DNA of 64,000 nucleotides from Bacteroidales bacterium (GTDB taxonomy: Bacteria; Bacteroidota; Bacteroidia; Bacteroidales; FEN-979). This document shows, one piece after another, positions 17,676-24,935 of the stretch (the stretch's first letter is position 1; the number at the start of each line of letters is the position of its first letter). The notes under the pieces are model-generated. The model saw nothing but the letters and a program-made list of their open reading frames with translations, made no database searches and was not told the origin of the DNA. The DNA is taken from positions 1 through 64,000 of the forward strand of contig JALNWE010000008.1 of assembly GCA_023231065.1 (NCBI GenBank). The letters run 5' to 3'. A program made the position numbers and the translations under genes.

Positions 17676-18458
17676 ATGGCAATTGAAAAACAGCATGTTG
17701 AGCCGCTGGATGAAATTGTTTTCAAGAGCAGGAACAAGGAGTATGGGTCCTACATGCTTCGTAAAAAATACAGGAGATATGTAACCATATCCTTGCTTAT
17801 CGGACTCCTGATTTTGAGTTGCGTGGTTGGCTATCCTTTGATAGATGCTTATCGGACTAAAAGCAAATTAATCAGGGAGCGTGAAAAGGTAGTAGGCGTG
17901 ACCATGGATAACCTGAAGCAGGAAGAAGCCCCACCCCCGCCACCCCCGCCACCTCCTCCTGAAGCCCTGGTGGAAAAAGTAAAATTCACGGCGCCGGTCG
18001 TTGTCGAAGACACAACCATCGAAACAGGCCTTGCCACCCAGGATGACCTCTCTGCTAAGGTTAATACCGATGTGCCCACCGAAGAGGTTGAAGTTGAAAT
18101 AAAGGAGGAAGCCCCCAAAGTTATCGAAACCCCTGTACAGGCAGAGATTTTTACAGTTGTTGAAGAACAACCCGGTTATCCCGGCGGGGAAGAAGCGCGT
18201 ATCTCATTTTTGCAGTCGAATATCAAATATCCTCAGGAAGCCAAGGAATTGGGTATCCAGGGAAAGGTTTTCGTGACCTTCGTTGTGGAGGTTGACGGGT
18301 CTATCTCCGATGTAAGGGTCCTTCGCGGAATTGGAGGCGGTTGCGATGATGAGGCTATCCGCGTCGTTAAATCAATGCCCAAATGGATCCCCGGGAAACA
18401 ACGGGGAGTCCCTGTAAGGGTTCAGTTTAACCTTCCAATCAAGTTTACGCTACAGTAA
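17676..18458 (+). CDS. tonB: TonB energy transducer
   Basis: A 260-residue TonB with a cytoplasmic N-terminus (about 40 residues, KNKEYGSYMLRKKYRR), a single membrane helix (VTISLLIGLLILSCVVGYPLI), a proline run of ten (residues about 87-96) that spans the periplasm, and the C-terminal domain. The latter has the family pattern FLQSNIKYPQEAKELGIQGKV, FVVEVDGSISDVRVLRGIGGG and MPKWIPGKQRGVPVRVQFNLPI. Last gene of the operon, closed by a terminator. Confidence 0.95.
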   Translation: MAIEKQHVEPLDEIVFKSRNKEYGSYMLRKKYRRYVTISLLIGLLILSCVVGYPLIDAYRTKSKLIREREKVVGVTMDNLKQEEAPPPPPPPPPPEALVEKVKFTAPVVVEDTTIETGLATQDDLSAKVNTDVPTEEVEVEIKEEAPKVIETPVQAEIFTVVEEQPGYPGGEEARISFLQSNIKYPQEAKELGIQGKVFVTFVVEVDGSISDVRVLRGIGGGCDDEAIRVVKSMPKWIPGKQRGVPVRVQFNLPIKFTLQ

Positions 18459-18475
18459 AAGTTTTAGATTATTCT

Positions 18476-18510
18476 AAAAAAGGCGGGTTGTTTTTCAGCC
18501 CGCCTTTTTT
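18476..18510 (+). terminator. Rho-independent terminator after tonB
   Basis: The arms aaaaaaggcgggttg and cagcccgcctttttt pair over about 15 bp (one G-U pair) around a five-T loop and end in a T run. It lies 17 bp after the tonB stop and should end the operon; the A run on the left side means it could act in both directions. Confidence 0.9.
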
Positions 18511-18515
18511 AGTGT

Positions 18516-18550
18516 GTGTGTGCCCTGCATGAGCATCATGCAGCGCACAC
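18516..18550. repeat. Second strong hairpin next to the terminator
   Basis: Arms gtgtgtgccctgcatga and tcatgcagcgcacac pair around the loop gca, with a small internal mismatch. There is no T run. It sits between the tonB terminator and the group II intron remnant and may be a second terminator-like stem or part of the intron target. Confidence 0.55.
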
Positions 18551-18610
18551 TTGTTGTAAACTGTTGAAAAAGATTAAAAATACAAATGTTTTTTCAAGGG
18601 CCAAAAACAA

Positions 18611-19027
18611 GTGTGTGACTTTCCAGCGGGTGAAAACCCCTTATATGTCGGGGTAAGACCTGAAAGTGTTTGCAAGCCGCAAGTGGGTTCCGGATTGTTC
18701 TTACGTATCGAAAAGACGAACATGGGCAATACCAACTGGTGGCATCGGAAAAGAGTTGGAAACGGTTCAAAACGGACCTGAAAGCGATTACCCGGGAAAC
18801 GGCTCCATATTCATTCGATGAACGAATCCGAAAGCTGAAAGAGGTGCAGCGGGGATGGGTGAATTATTTCCGTATGGCTGGTAATCACTGCAAACTCAAA
18901 GGCCTTGACGGCTGGTTCCGTAACCGGTTGAGATATTGTATCTGGCACGATTGGAACCGAGCGAAGCGAGTTCATGAACACAAATAAAGTAGTGTGAGAG
19001 GCTCTCCCTGCCGGCGATGCCGGATGA
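18611..19027 (+). mobile_element. Internally deleted group II intron remnant
   Basis: The left end starts gtgtgtgac, like the conserved GUGYG 5' end of group II introns, followed by a stem (agcgggtgaaaacccc) and ggggtaagacctgaaagtgt, which resembles domain I of bacterial introns. Next comes a piece of the intron-encoded reverse transcriptase (separate entry). After it, gtgtgagaggctctccctgc and the stem ccggcgatgccgg resemble the domain V/VI end. Most of domain I-IV, the reverse-transcriptase core and a recognisable full domain V are missing, so it cannot splice or move. Limits are approximate and rest on remembered intron structure. Confidence 0.6.
18670..18987 (+). pseudogene. Group II intron maturase, C-terminal fragment
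   Basis: About 105 residues that match the maturase (X) region of group II intron reverse transcriptases: VASEKSWKRFKTDLKAITRE, IRKLKEVQRGWVNYFRMAGN and GWFRNRLRYCIWHDWNRAKR. The palm and fingers with the YADD motif are absent upstream, and the usual C-terminal DNA-binding tail is missing, since the frame stops soon after NRAKRVHEHK. No proper start codon or ribosome site is needed to explain it; it is a leftover from a deletion. Confidence 0.8.
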
Positions 19028-19035
19028 AGACATGG

Positions 19036-21189
19036 CTATTTCCTGATGATAATAATTCTCTTCACCCAAGTGTCTTCGCTTGTACTCACTCTGAGAAAAT
19101 ACATTCCGGGCGCAAATCCGCTTACATCTATATTCGCATTGACCACGCCGGCCGGGCTGCTACCCTTCTCATCTGTAGTAAAATTCTTAAATGAACGGCT
19201 CAGAAGCACATTTGACCTGAGATCGAGGAGCTTGATCTCTCCTTGCTGTTTTAATCCACTACCACGGATCTCAACATGCAACACATCTGTGGCAGGAATG
19301 GGAAATATGTTTATCTGCTTGCGGATGTCATTTTCCTGTATGCCAACAGTGGCGTAATAGGAGGCATCCCAGCCATCTCCCCGTATCGCGTTGTTGGTGT
19401 TGAACATGACGAGCATTCGCCCGGAAGATGCAGTGACAGGTGCAGGCATGGTCGTATAATTGCCTGAATAAACACCCAGCAGATCTCCGCTCACATTATC
19501 ATAAATGATCACCGAATCCTTATCGGGTTCAGTATTGAATTTGCTGAAGTTCAGTGTCACGCTGTTTGCATTTGGAGGGATGATCTCCCATTTGCAGTTG
19601 CCTGAGTTGCGGTATTTGAACCTGGAACTGCCGTCGGTGAAATTGCCGGAAGCTGCGGTCAGGAATGTTGTTTCCGTGCAGAAATCATAGAGTGTCGAGT
19701 TGTATTCGGCCAGGAAGCCCTGGTCGCCTGCACCGCTTCCTGAATTGAAGGTGACCAGCATAGCGGACCCGGACGAAGTAATATCGGCGGGCAGGGAGTG
19801 TCCTGAATACGTTGCCAGCAAAGGGGATAAAGTAGTTGAGCCATCGTAGATTTTCACCAGGTCCGATACATTGGTGGCAAACCTTACAAAGTTCAGGGTG
19901 ACGTTCTTCACGCTGTCATCGGCATTGATAAGCCAGCTACAGTTTGAACCCGGGAGATAATTGGCAAATGGACCGCTACCATCCTCAATGCTGCCGCTGG
20001 TTGAATTTGAAACCGTATCGGCGCCGGGACAGTATGCCGGATAATGGGCAGGACTGGGCTGTATATTGAGTATAGCTATCTGATCATCGTTATAGGTAGT
20101 GGTTCCGGGGTTCAGGTTATTCAGGTAAAAGTATCCGTTGTAAGAGCCGTTCCATCCCCAGTTCATATGAAAAAAATCGGTACCCTGATAGCCGTCGCAT
20201 ATCCAGCCGTGACCGCCATACGGGCCTTGTCCACCGTATTGTATAGGCCTTGAAGCATCCAGATCGTCTTTAAGCAGGGCAATCCATTCGGAAGCAGTGT
20301 AGTCATAACGGTTCAGATACAGTACCGATGGGGAATATCCGAAATAGGTGACCAAGGCCTGGGAAACATTACAAAAAGAAGCACTGGAGGTATTCGTTCC
20401 ATAACTCATGTCAATGGATATCCCAGTATGATAACTCAGGAGCGCCATGGCATCGGATTCGTCAAGCTGGCTTCGGTTCATACTGTTCCAGTCATACTTT
20501 GTTGCACCGAAGTCAGCGCATTGCGGACCGTAAACAGCGGCGGCATTATCGCAATGATAACCCTGTCCCATATCGGGATATCTCCAGTAATGCATGATCA
20601 TGCTCATGGCTGTGGCAACGCAACCCACAGGAACATGTCCGTAAGGACCGGCAGAATCGGCCGGGCACATGGCATTATACGGGAAATACTGGTGCCAGGT
20701 ATCACTGATGAGAGGCTGAACTTCGAGAGGTAAGTAATCCGTCCCTGATCCCGGGGTTTTCTTAATCAACAAACCCGACCAGGCTTCCGATATCCGGGAA
20801 TCGGGTTGAAGCCCGGATGATCTCACATGTTTGATTTCATTCGCATAATGATTCATCCAGAAACTGAATTCGGGAGAGAGGTGGTCAGGCGAATACGAAG
20901 TTTCATAGGAATAAGCCAGAACAGGATACACGGCATCATCGGCAGAAACAATGACAAATTCGTTTCCGGAAAAATTAAAAATATAATAAAATGGGGAATT
21001 CGCATCACCTACCGTGAATTCAGAGACAACAGTTGTTTTTGCAAAATCCGCCATCTTATACATGCTGTAATTCCGGCTTAAAAACTTTCGGCCGGCAATC
21101 CTCGCCTGATCAATATCAACCCGGGAAGCGAAACCAGCTAAATTAAAAAACAGGGATATAAGCGACAAACAAAGTACAAGTCTTCTCAT
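19036..21189 (-). CDS. Secreted C10 (streptopain-like) cysteine protease with two CUB-like domains and T9SS sorting domain
   Basis: A peptidase of family C10. From the longer start, domains in order are a signal peptide (about 1-24), a Spi-type propeptide (about 25-130), and the protease (about 150-380) with Cys193 in PVGCVATAMS and His330 in GGHGWICDGYQG, plus the FHMNWGWNGSYNGYF block. Two CUB-like domains follow (about 390-505 and 510-620; each with CxW and YDG/YD elements), then a T9SS type A sorting domain (INIFPIPATDVLHV ... GMYFLRV). I prefer the Met at 21189 (MRRLVLCLSL) over 21198. It would be secreted to digest proteins. The gene is single, with its own promoter. Confidence 0.92.
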   Translation of the reverse strand: MRRLVLCLSLISLFFNLAGFASRVDIDQARIAGRKFLSRNYSMYKMADFAKTTVVSEFTVGDANSPFYYIFNFSGNEFVIVSADDAVYPVLAYSYETSYSPDHLSPEFSFWMNHYANEIKHVRSSGLQPDSRISEAWSGLLIKKTPGSGTDYLPLEVQPLISDTWHQYFPYNAMCPADSAGPYGHVPVGCVATAMSMIMHYWRYPDMGQGYHCDNAAAVYGPQCADFGATKYDWNSMNRSQLDESDAMALLSYHTGISIDMSYGTNTSSASFCNVSQALVTYFGYSPSVLYLNRYDYTASEWIALLKDDLDASRPIQYGGQGPYGGHGWICDGYQGTDFFHMNWGWNGSYNGYFYLNNLNPGTTTYNDDQIAILNIQPSPAHYPAYCPGADTVSNSTSGSIEDGSGPFANYLPGSNCSWLINADDSVKNVTLNFVRFATNVSDLVKIYDGSTTLSPLLATYSGHSLPADITSSGSAMLVTFNSGSGAGDQGFLAEYNSTLYDFCTETTFLTAASGNFTDGSSRFKYRNSGNCKWEIIPPNANSVTLNFSKFNTEPDKDSVIIYDNVSGDLLGVYSGNYTTMPAPVTASSGRMLVMFNTNNAIRGDGWDASYYATVGIQENDIRKQINIFPIPATDVLHVEIRGSGLKQQGEIKLLDLRSNVLLSRSFKNFTTDEKGSSPAGVVNANIDVSGFAPGMYFLRVSTSEDTWVKRIIIIRK

Positions 21190-21248
21190 TATAAACATAG
21201 AATTTCACGGTAAATTACCGGGCGTATATTACGAATAAGTAGCTCCCT

Positions 21249-21276
21249 CAAAAATAGTATTTTTATTTCCGAGCAA
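21249..21276 (-). promoter_or_regulatory. Candidate promoter of the C10 protease gene
   Basis: On the minus strand TTTG (about 21277-21274) is followed after 17 bp by TATTTTTG (21256-21249), a full match to the TTG-N17..23-TAnnTTTG pattern, about 60 bp before the start codon. The -7 surroundings share 14 bases with the GH16 promoter region. Confidence 0.55.
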
Positions 21277-21655
21277 AGTATATTTTTGCTGATTAAATTT
21301 TTGCATTGCTTCAAGTATAAGCGGGAGCTCTCTTTTCTTTTTTGGAGTAAATGAACAACATTAAAATTTATCAACACAACACAAACATAATGAAATATTT
21401 TTTATTTTTACAGTTGCGTAACTTTTTACAAAAAAAATGAACCTTTACCTTCCAAGGCCAATCATGCACCTCCTCTAAGCCTTGTATAGATCTTGTCTGA
21501 GGCTTCGTTCCTGATAAAGTTGGCCACCTGCCGGCAGGGCTCGCTTTATTGTAGATCCGGAAAATACCGTTAGGGTAATATTCATTAACCATGAAATTTT
21601 TCAACAAATTGAAATGGTTTATCAACATTTTCGACCTGTGCCCTCCAATGATCCT
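21277..21655. other. Intergenic region without a recognisable gene
   Basis: The gap between the protease and the Rhs island is about 640 bp. This part is AT-rich on the left. A minus-strand open frame of 99 codons crosses 21371-21670, but it lacks a ribosome site, runs into tandem repeats and resembles no family I know. The right-hand part holds the repeats listed next. Confidence 0.5.
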
Positions 21656-21693
21656 CCAATTAAAGACCAATTAAAGACCAATTAAAGACCAAT
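21656..21693. repeat. Tandem repeat, 11-bp unit x3
   Basis: The unit ccaattaaaga occurs three times head to tail (21656, 21667, 21678), followed by a partial copy (ccaat) that leads into ccaatgatcctc. Non-coding, at the left border of the Rhs island. Confidence 0.85.
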
Positions 21694-21752
21694 GATCCTC
21701 TAACCGTTCTCCCATCTCCTCCAATGGTCCTCCCATCTTTCTCCCATCTTCT

Positions 21753-21820
21753 CCAATGGTTCTCCCTGTGTTTCCAATGGTTCTCCCTGTGTTTCCAATG
21801 GTTCTCCCTGTGTTTCCAAT
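21753..21820. repeat. Tandem repeat, 21-bp unit x3
   Basis: The unit ccaatggttctccctgtgttt occurs three times exactly (21753, 21774, 21795) plus a partial ccaat. Diverged copies of the same theme (ccaatgatcctcc, ccaatggtcctcccatc) lie just upstream at 21644-21752, so this is the fresh end of an older array. It ends 18 bp from the stop of the adjacent membrane-protein gene. Confidence 0.9.
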
Positions 21821-21837
21821 ATGATTATACTACCAAA

Positions 21838-22263
21838 TCAATTTGCTAACATCTTAGCTATAATAACTCCAATTATAAATATGAATAATGGTGTAAATAT
21901 TATACATAAGAAGAAATTGAAAAATAACTTACCATTACGGTACTTGTATTTTGACATAAATATTTGATATTTATTCTTCCAAAGGACAAGATAATAATGT
22001 ATCACAAACCAAGGTAGCATAAAAAAAACTAATGCACTTAAAGTATTCTCTAAGAACCCATTTTGAAAAAGATTTAAGTGAGGCCATGGAAGACCTAATA
22101 TGCGACCAATAAATCCATATAGAAACATAGAAAAGCCCCCAAATGAAACTACCATAAATAGCATCAACATAAATTTCCAATAAAGATTCGACTCAGGAAA
22201 TCGTTCTTGCATCCGCTTGATGCCATCAGTCCAAACTGAATAATACAATTTATTAAGCAACAT
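21838..22263 (-). CDS. Small membrane protein, putative immunity partner of the orphan Rhs tip
   Basis: A 141-residue protein with three or four hydrophobic segments (MLMLFMVVSFGGFSMFLYGFI, LSALVFFMLPWFVIHYYLVLW and FFNFFLCIIFTPLFIFIIGVI) and a basic loop (KNKYQIFMSKYKYRNGK). I know no family for it. It starts 12 bp after the stop of the displaced Rhs tip, exactly as another small membrane protein (24520-24930) sits 5 bp after the live Rhs gene. In polymorphic toxin loci the gene right after a toxin tip is normally its immunity protein, so that is the working guess. Inference from position only. Confidence 0.6.
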   Translation of the reverse strand: MLLNKLYYSVWTDGIKRMQERFPESNLYWKFMLMLFMVVSFGGFSMFLYGFIGRILGLPWPHLNLFQNGFLENTLSALVFFMLPWFVIHYYLVLWKNKYQIFMSKYKYRNGKLFFNFFLCIIFTPLFIFIIGVIIAKMLAN

Positions 22264-22275
22264 TGTTTTTATAAA

Positions 22276-22833
22276 TTAATAGTTTTCATAAATATATTGA
22301 CCTGCTCTAAATGCTCCATAACCTGCGGCACCAATACCAATTACAGCCCAACCAATAGGATTGGAAGTACCTAATATCAGTGCAGCGGCACTTGCTGTAC
22401 CCGCCCATCCAACAGTAGCATCGGCAGCATCCCAACCATTTACACTTTGCAACCCTCAATTGTAAGCCTGATTAACAACTTTATATGTTGAGTAACTTGC
22501 AGACAGGCCACCTAAAACACCACCAGTTGCACCAGTAATTTTAAGAGTCATCGCTCCAGTTTTACCAAGAACACTTGCCGTTCTCCATGCTTGTTGAGAA
22601 TTTCTCAGATTAGTCCATCCCGTCCAAGATGTAGCAGATTTAAATTGACCTCTAACTATCGCATTGGTAGTTTCTGTTCCTCCCGTAATTAATGTAGTTG
22701 CAATTCCAGAATAATTATTTGCTGTTTCTAACCAACCGCCCCCTTGTCCTAAAGCAATTATAATCGTTAACCCCCAAACTTCAGAGGATGTCTTGTTATC
22801 AAATATTATTCCCCCATTTGGTGCCTTTTTTCT
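22276..22833 (-). pseudogene. Orphan Rhs C-terminal tip (displaced toxin-type module)
   Basis: Reading leftwards, an open frame begins without a start codon just after TGA AGG AGA AAA AAG and enters APNGGIIFDNKTSSEVWGL, the same peptide found in the live Rhs protein. It then diverges: about 150 residues rich in Gly, Ala, Thr and Trp, with hydrophobic glycine-rich segments (GATGGVLGGLSASYS; NPIGWAVIGIGAAGYGAF) and a C-terminal GQYIYENY. There is one in-frame TGA at 22458-22456. The absence of a start, signal peptide and Rhs core, and the shared junction, show a displaced tip of the kind known from rhs loci of other bacteria. It would be expressed only after recombination with the main gene. 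Confidence 0.75.
22756..22822 (-). repeat. 67-bp block identical to the live Rhs gene
   Basis: This stretch is base-for-base identical to 25386-25452 in the same orientation, and identity stops sharply on both sides. It encodes PNGGIIFDNKTSSEVWGLTII at the junction between the shared Rhs part and the variable tip, and would be the substrate for a tip swap by homologous recombination (deleting about 2.6 kb). Confidence 0.9.
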
Positions 22834-22857
22834 CCTTCAATATTTGTTTTATACATA

Positions 22858-23094
22858 TTATTTCTTTCTTAATGGATAAAAATTATTAAAATCCGCTTTG
22901 GTTATTTTTAATTGAGGATCTTTATCTTGATCTCCATGAATTGTTATTGGGAATTGACTTAATTCAATTAACTTAATGTAATCAAAATCTAAAATGGCTT
23001 TTCTAAATCCACTCCAAAATTCTTGAAAATTCAAAGTTTGGTTCTGTATATTAGTCTCCGTTGCCGTATTCTTTGCGTTCGCAACCGTTTCAAC
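22858..23094 (-). pseudogene. 3' fragment of an unknown small gene
   Basis: An open frame of 78 codons with no start codon follows a TGA at 23097. It ends in a well-formed protein end: NFQEFWSGFRKAILDFDYIK, LIELSQFPITIHGDQ and ITKADFNNFYPLRKK. The pattern F-x-x-FW-x-x-FR-x-A followed by FP and a late F-x-x-x-F is like a small domain found in secreted or lipid-anchored bacterial proteins, though I cannot name the family. It directly precedes the orphan tip, on the same strand, and is probably gene debris from an earlier rearrangement. Confidence 0.45.
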
Positions 23095-23234
23095 TCATAA
23101 AGTAGTTGAATTGCTGTTATGAGATAAACAGGCCTATAGGCAAATCATAAGAAAGACTGAAATATTTTTTATTTTATAAAATATAATTGGATTCCGTTTT
23201 GAAAAGAGAGGATTTTAGAAAAATCAGATCATAA

Positions 23235-23975
23235 CTATTGCATCAGGAGGGACAAAACAGAGTTTTTTCGATCGCGTGCTATCTCATGGATTGTTCCGTC
23301 CGAAAGAATTAACTCTCTACTTCCCTTTTGTATTTTTCGAATTTTTGATCTATTGACCAAGATAGATTGATGAATCCGGATAAAATTACTGAAGAGCAGT
23401 TTCTGTTCAAAATGCATGAGATTTTTTGTGGCAAGAATAGTTTCGGTTCCTCCCTTTTCATTTGTAAAGAAAAGATGAGTGTAATTACCATCAGATTTAC
23501 AATATAAAATATTTTGACAAGGGATAAAGGTATAAGAACCCGCCTCTGAAATACAAAGGCTTTGATTATTAGATGAGATCCCTGCCATCGACTTGCATGA
23601 AAGTATGTCTCTGCTTTTAATTCGTTCAATTGCTTTGTTTACCGACACCTGTAACTCGTCCTCATAGAAAGGTTTTGAAAGGTAATCGACAGCATTTACT
23701 TTAAACGCCCGCAAAGCATATTGATCTGATGCAGAAATTATGATAATCTGAAAATCAATTTTTGGAAGCTGTTCTAGCAAATCAAAAGCATTGCTGTCAC
23801 CTAATTTAATATCGAGAAACAGAAGTTCAAAAGATCGTTCAGAAAGTTTCTGAACGAATTCTAACCCGGAATGAATGGTATCTATTACCTTTACCTTGGG
23901 ACAAAAATCACGGAGTAAATTTTTCAGATATACGATTTGGATCAATTCATCTTCGGCAATTACAGCATTTATCAT
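23235..23975 (-). CDS. LytTR-family response regulator (no adjacent kinase)
   Basis: A two-domain regulator. The receiver domain (about 1-120) has the acidic pair EDE near the start, the phospho-acceptor Asp in LLFLDIKLGD (about residue 55) and the Lys in DYLSKPFYED (about residue 105). The LytTR DNA-binding domain (about 145-245) shows FIPCQNILYCKSDGNYTHLFF, MHFEQKLLFSNFIRIHQSILVN and KIRKIQKGSRELILSDG. I prefer the Met at 23975 (MINAVIAED). Such regulators normally pair with a LytS-like histidine kinase, but none lies within the window. It sits inside the Rhs island and might control it, but this is only positional. Confidence 0.9.
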   Translation of the reverse strand: MINAVIAEDELIQIVYLKNLLRDFCPKVKVIDTIHSGLEFVQKLSERSFELLFLDIKLGDSNAFDLLEQLPKIDFQIIIISASDQYALRAFKVNAVDYLSKPFYEDELQVSVNKAIERIKSRDILSCKSMAGISSNNQSLCISEAGSYTFIPCQNILYCKSDGNYTHLFFTNEKGGTETILATKNLMHFEQKLLFSNFIRIHQSILVNRSKIRKIQKGSRELILSDGTIHEIARDRKNSVLSLLMQ

Positions 23976-24036
23976 GAACAATTTTTAATTCTGGTTTTCA
24001 GTATAGTATTGATGTGATGATACATCATAAACATTT

Positions 24037-24044
24037 CAAAATTA
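24037..24044 (-). promoter_or_regulatory. Candidate -7 element of the LytTR regulator gene
   Basis: On the minus strand this reads TAATTTTG, matching TAnnTTTG, about 62 bp before the start codon. The spacer to any -33 TTG is not convincing. Confidence 0.4.
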
Positions 24045-24070
24045 CGAATTATTTATAATTATAAGTTAAA

Positions 24071-24104
24071 ATATGGTTACTTTTTTGATGCATTTGCACC
24101 ATAT
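24071..24104. promoter_or_regulatory. Inverted repeat upstream of the XRE gene
   Basis: Arms atatggt (24071-24077) and accatat (24098-24104) are exact inverted repeats with a 20-bp spacer, 28 bp before the XRE start. XRE-type proteins often bind such sites in their own promoter, so it may be an operator. Weak evidence. Confidence 0.3.
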
Positions 24105-24131
24105 CAAAATCTAAAATGACAGACAAAATGA

Positions 24132-24486
24132 ATGAACGAGCTTGGAAAAAGGATACAGAAACTCAGGAAACAAAATAATCTCTCAAAACGAGCTTGCCGA
24201 TAAGATTAATATTTATAAAGCGCAAATGAGCCGCTACGAGGTTAAAGGAGTACAACCTCCGGCAGATATTCTTAATAAAATTGCTGATGTTCTTGGCACT
24301 TCTGTTGATTTCCTAATTAACGGCAATACTACTGAAAAGGCGCAAACTACCCTTAAAGATGCTGACCTGATAAGACAATTCAAAGAAATTGAGGGGCTTC
24401 CAGATAATGAAAAAAGCACTATCCTTAAAGTGGTTAGTGCTTATATCAGAGATTTTAAAGCAAGACAAACGTATTTGGTATTATAA
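24132..24486 (+). pseudogene. XRE-family helix-turn-helix regulator with a frameshift
   Basis: Two frames together make a normal XRE repressor. Frame one from ATG 24132 reads MNELGKRIQKLRKQNNLS. The next frame continues QNELADKINIYKAQMSRYEVKG and PPADILNKIADVLGTSVDFLING, which is the rest of the HTH domain. The switch occurs at aataatctctcaaaacg (about 24174-24187), where two bases seem to be missing from a ct repeat. The part after the shift has no ATG near its beginning (only TTG at 24142). The C-terminal 45 residues are a helical dimerisation-type tail ending KARQTYLVL. It may be a real recent mutation or a sequencing error. Confidence 0.8.
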
Positions 24487-24519
24487 ACACAAAAGCCGGA
24501 TAGCTCCGGCTTTTGTGTT
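24486..24519. terminator. Bidirectional terminator between XRE gene and Rhs operon
   Basis: aacacaaaagccgga and tccggcttttgtgtt form a perfect 15-bp stem around a 4-base loop, with A runs on the left and T runs on the right. It starts on the last base of the XRE gene and ends at the stop of the convergent membrane-protein gene, so it should terminate both. Confidence 0.9.
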
Positions 24520-24930
24520 TTAGAAATAGTATTTTCTATAAATGGATAATCCTATTGTTATAAACATGTTTAGAACCATGTATACAACAATGTAAAGACC
24601 TTTTCGGTTTCTTGACATTATGTCTTCAAATCCCCATTTTTTTCTAACAATGTCATAGTTTGTTACACTAAAGTATCTATAAAAATTAAATGCTAATAAT
24701 GCTATTGCTAATAATGATGCGTATGAATGCATAAAATTCTTACCCTCATTGGCTTCAAAGATTGCATTTACATCATTTGAAAAAAAAGCAATTATTAATA
24801 AAATAGATACAATGTGAAATCCTTGCATTAATGTTACAAGAAGTGCTCCTAATGCTTCTCCATTCTTAGCATTGAACATTTTAATGTAAAAATCTGCTAC
24901 CCGATAAAATATATAATCAAATACTTTCAT
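24520..24930 (-). CDS. Small membrane protein, putative immunity partner of the Rhs protein
   Basis: A 136-residue protein with about four hydrophobic segments (ALLVTLMQGFHIVSILLIIAF, SYASLLAIALLAFNFYRYF and LYIVVYMVLNMFITIGLSIY) and a basic loop (DIVRKKWGFEDIMSRNRK). No family recognised and no clear sequence similarity to the other small membrane protein at 21838. It begins 5 bp after the Rhs stop, so both are surely co-transcribed and probably coupled. By analogy with polymorphic toxin loci it is the likely immunity protein; a role in export is an alternative. Closed by the terminator at 24486-24519. Confidence 0.65.
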   Translation of the reverse strand: MKVFDYIFYRVADFYIKMFNAKNGEALGALLVTLMQGFHIVSILLIIAFFSNDVNAIFEANEGKNFMHSYASLLAIALLAFNFYRYFSVTNYDIVRKKWGFEDIMSRNRKGLYIVVYMVLNMFITIGLSIYRKYYF

Positions 24931-24935
24931 ATTAC

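Noticed and set aside
21371..21670. Minus-strand 99-codon frame in the gap after the C10 protease
   Set aside because: It runs into the tandem repeats, has no ribosome site and resembles no protein family; treated as intergenic.
21656..21820. Possible CRISPR array
   Set aside because: The units are directly adjacent with no unique spacers and there are no cas genes; these are simple tandem repeats.
24174..24187. Programmed frameshift in the XRE gene
   Set aside because: The shift is +1/-2 at ctctcaaaac without a known slippery pattern or downstream structure; a simple two-base loss explains it better.
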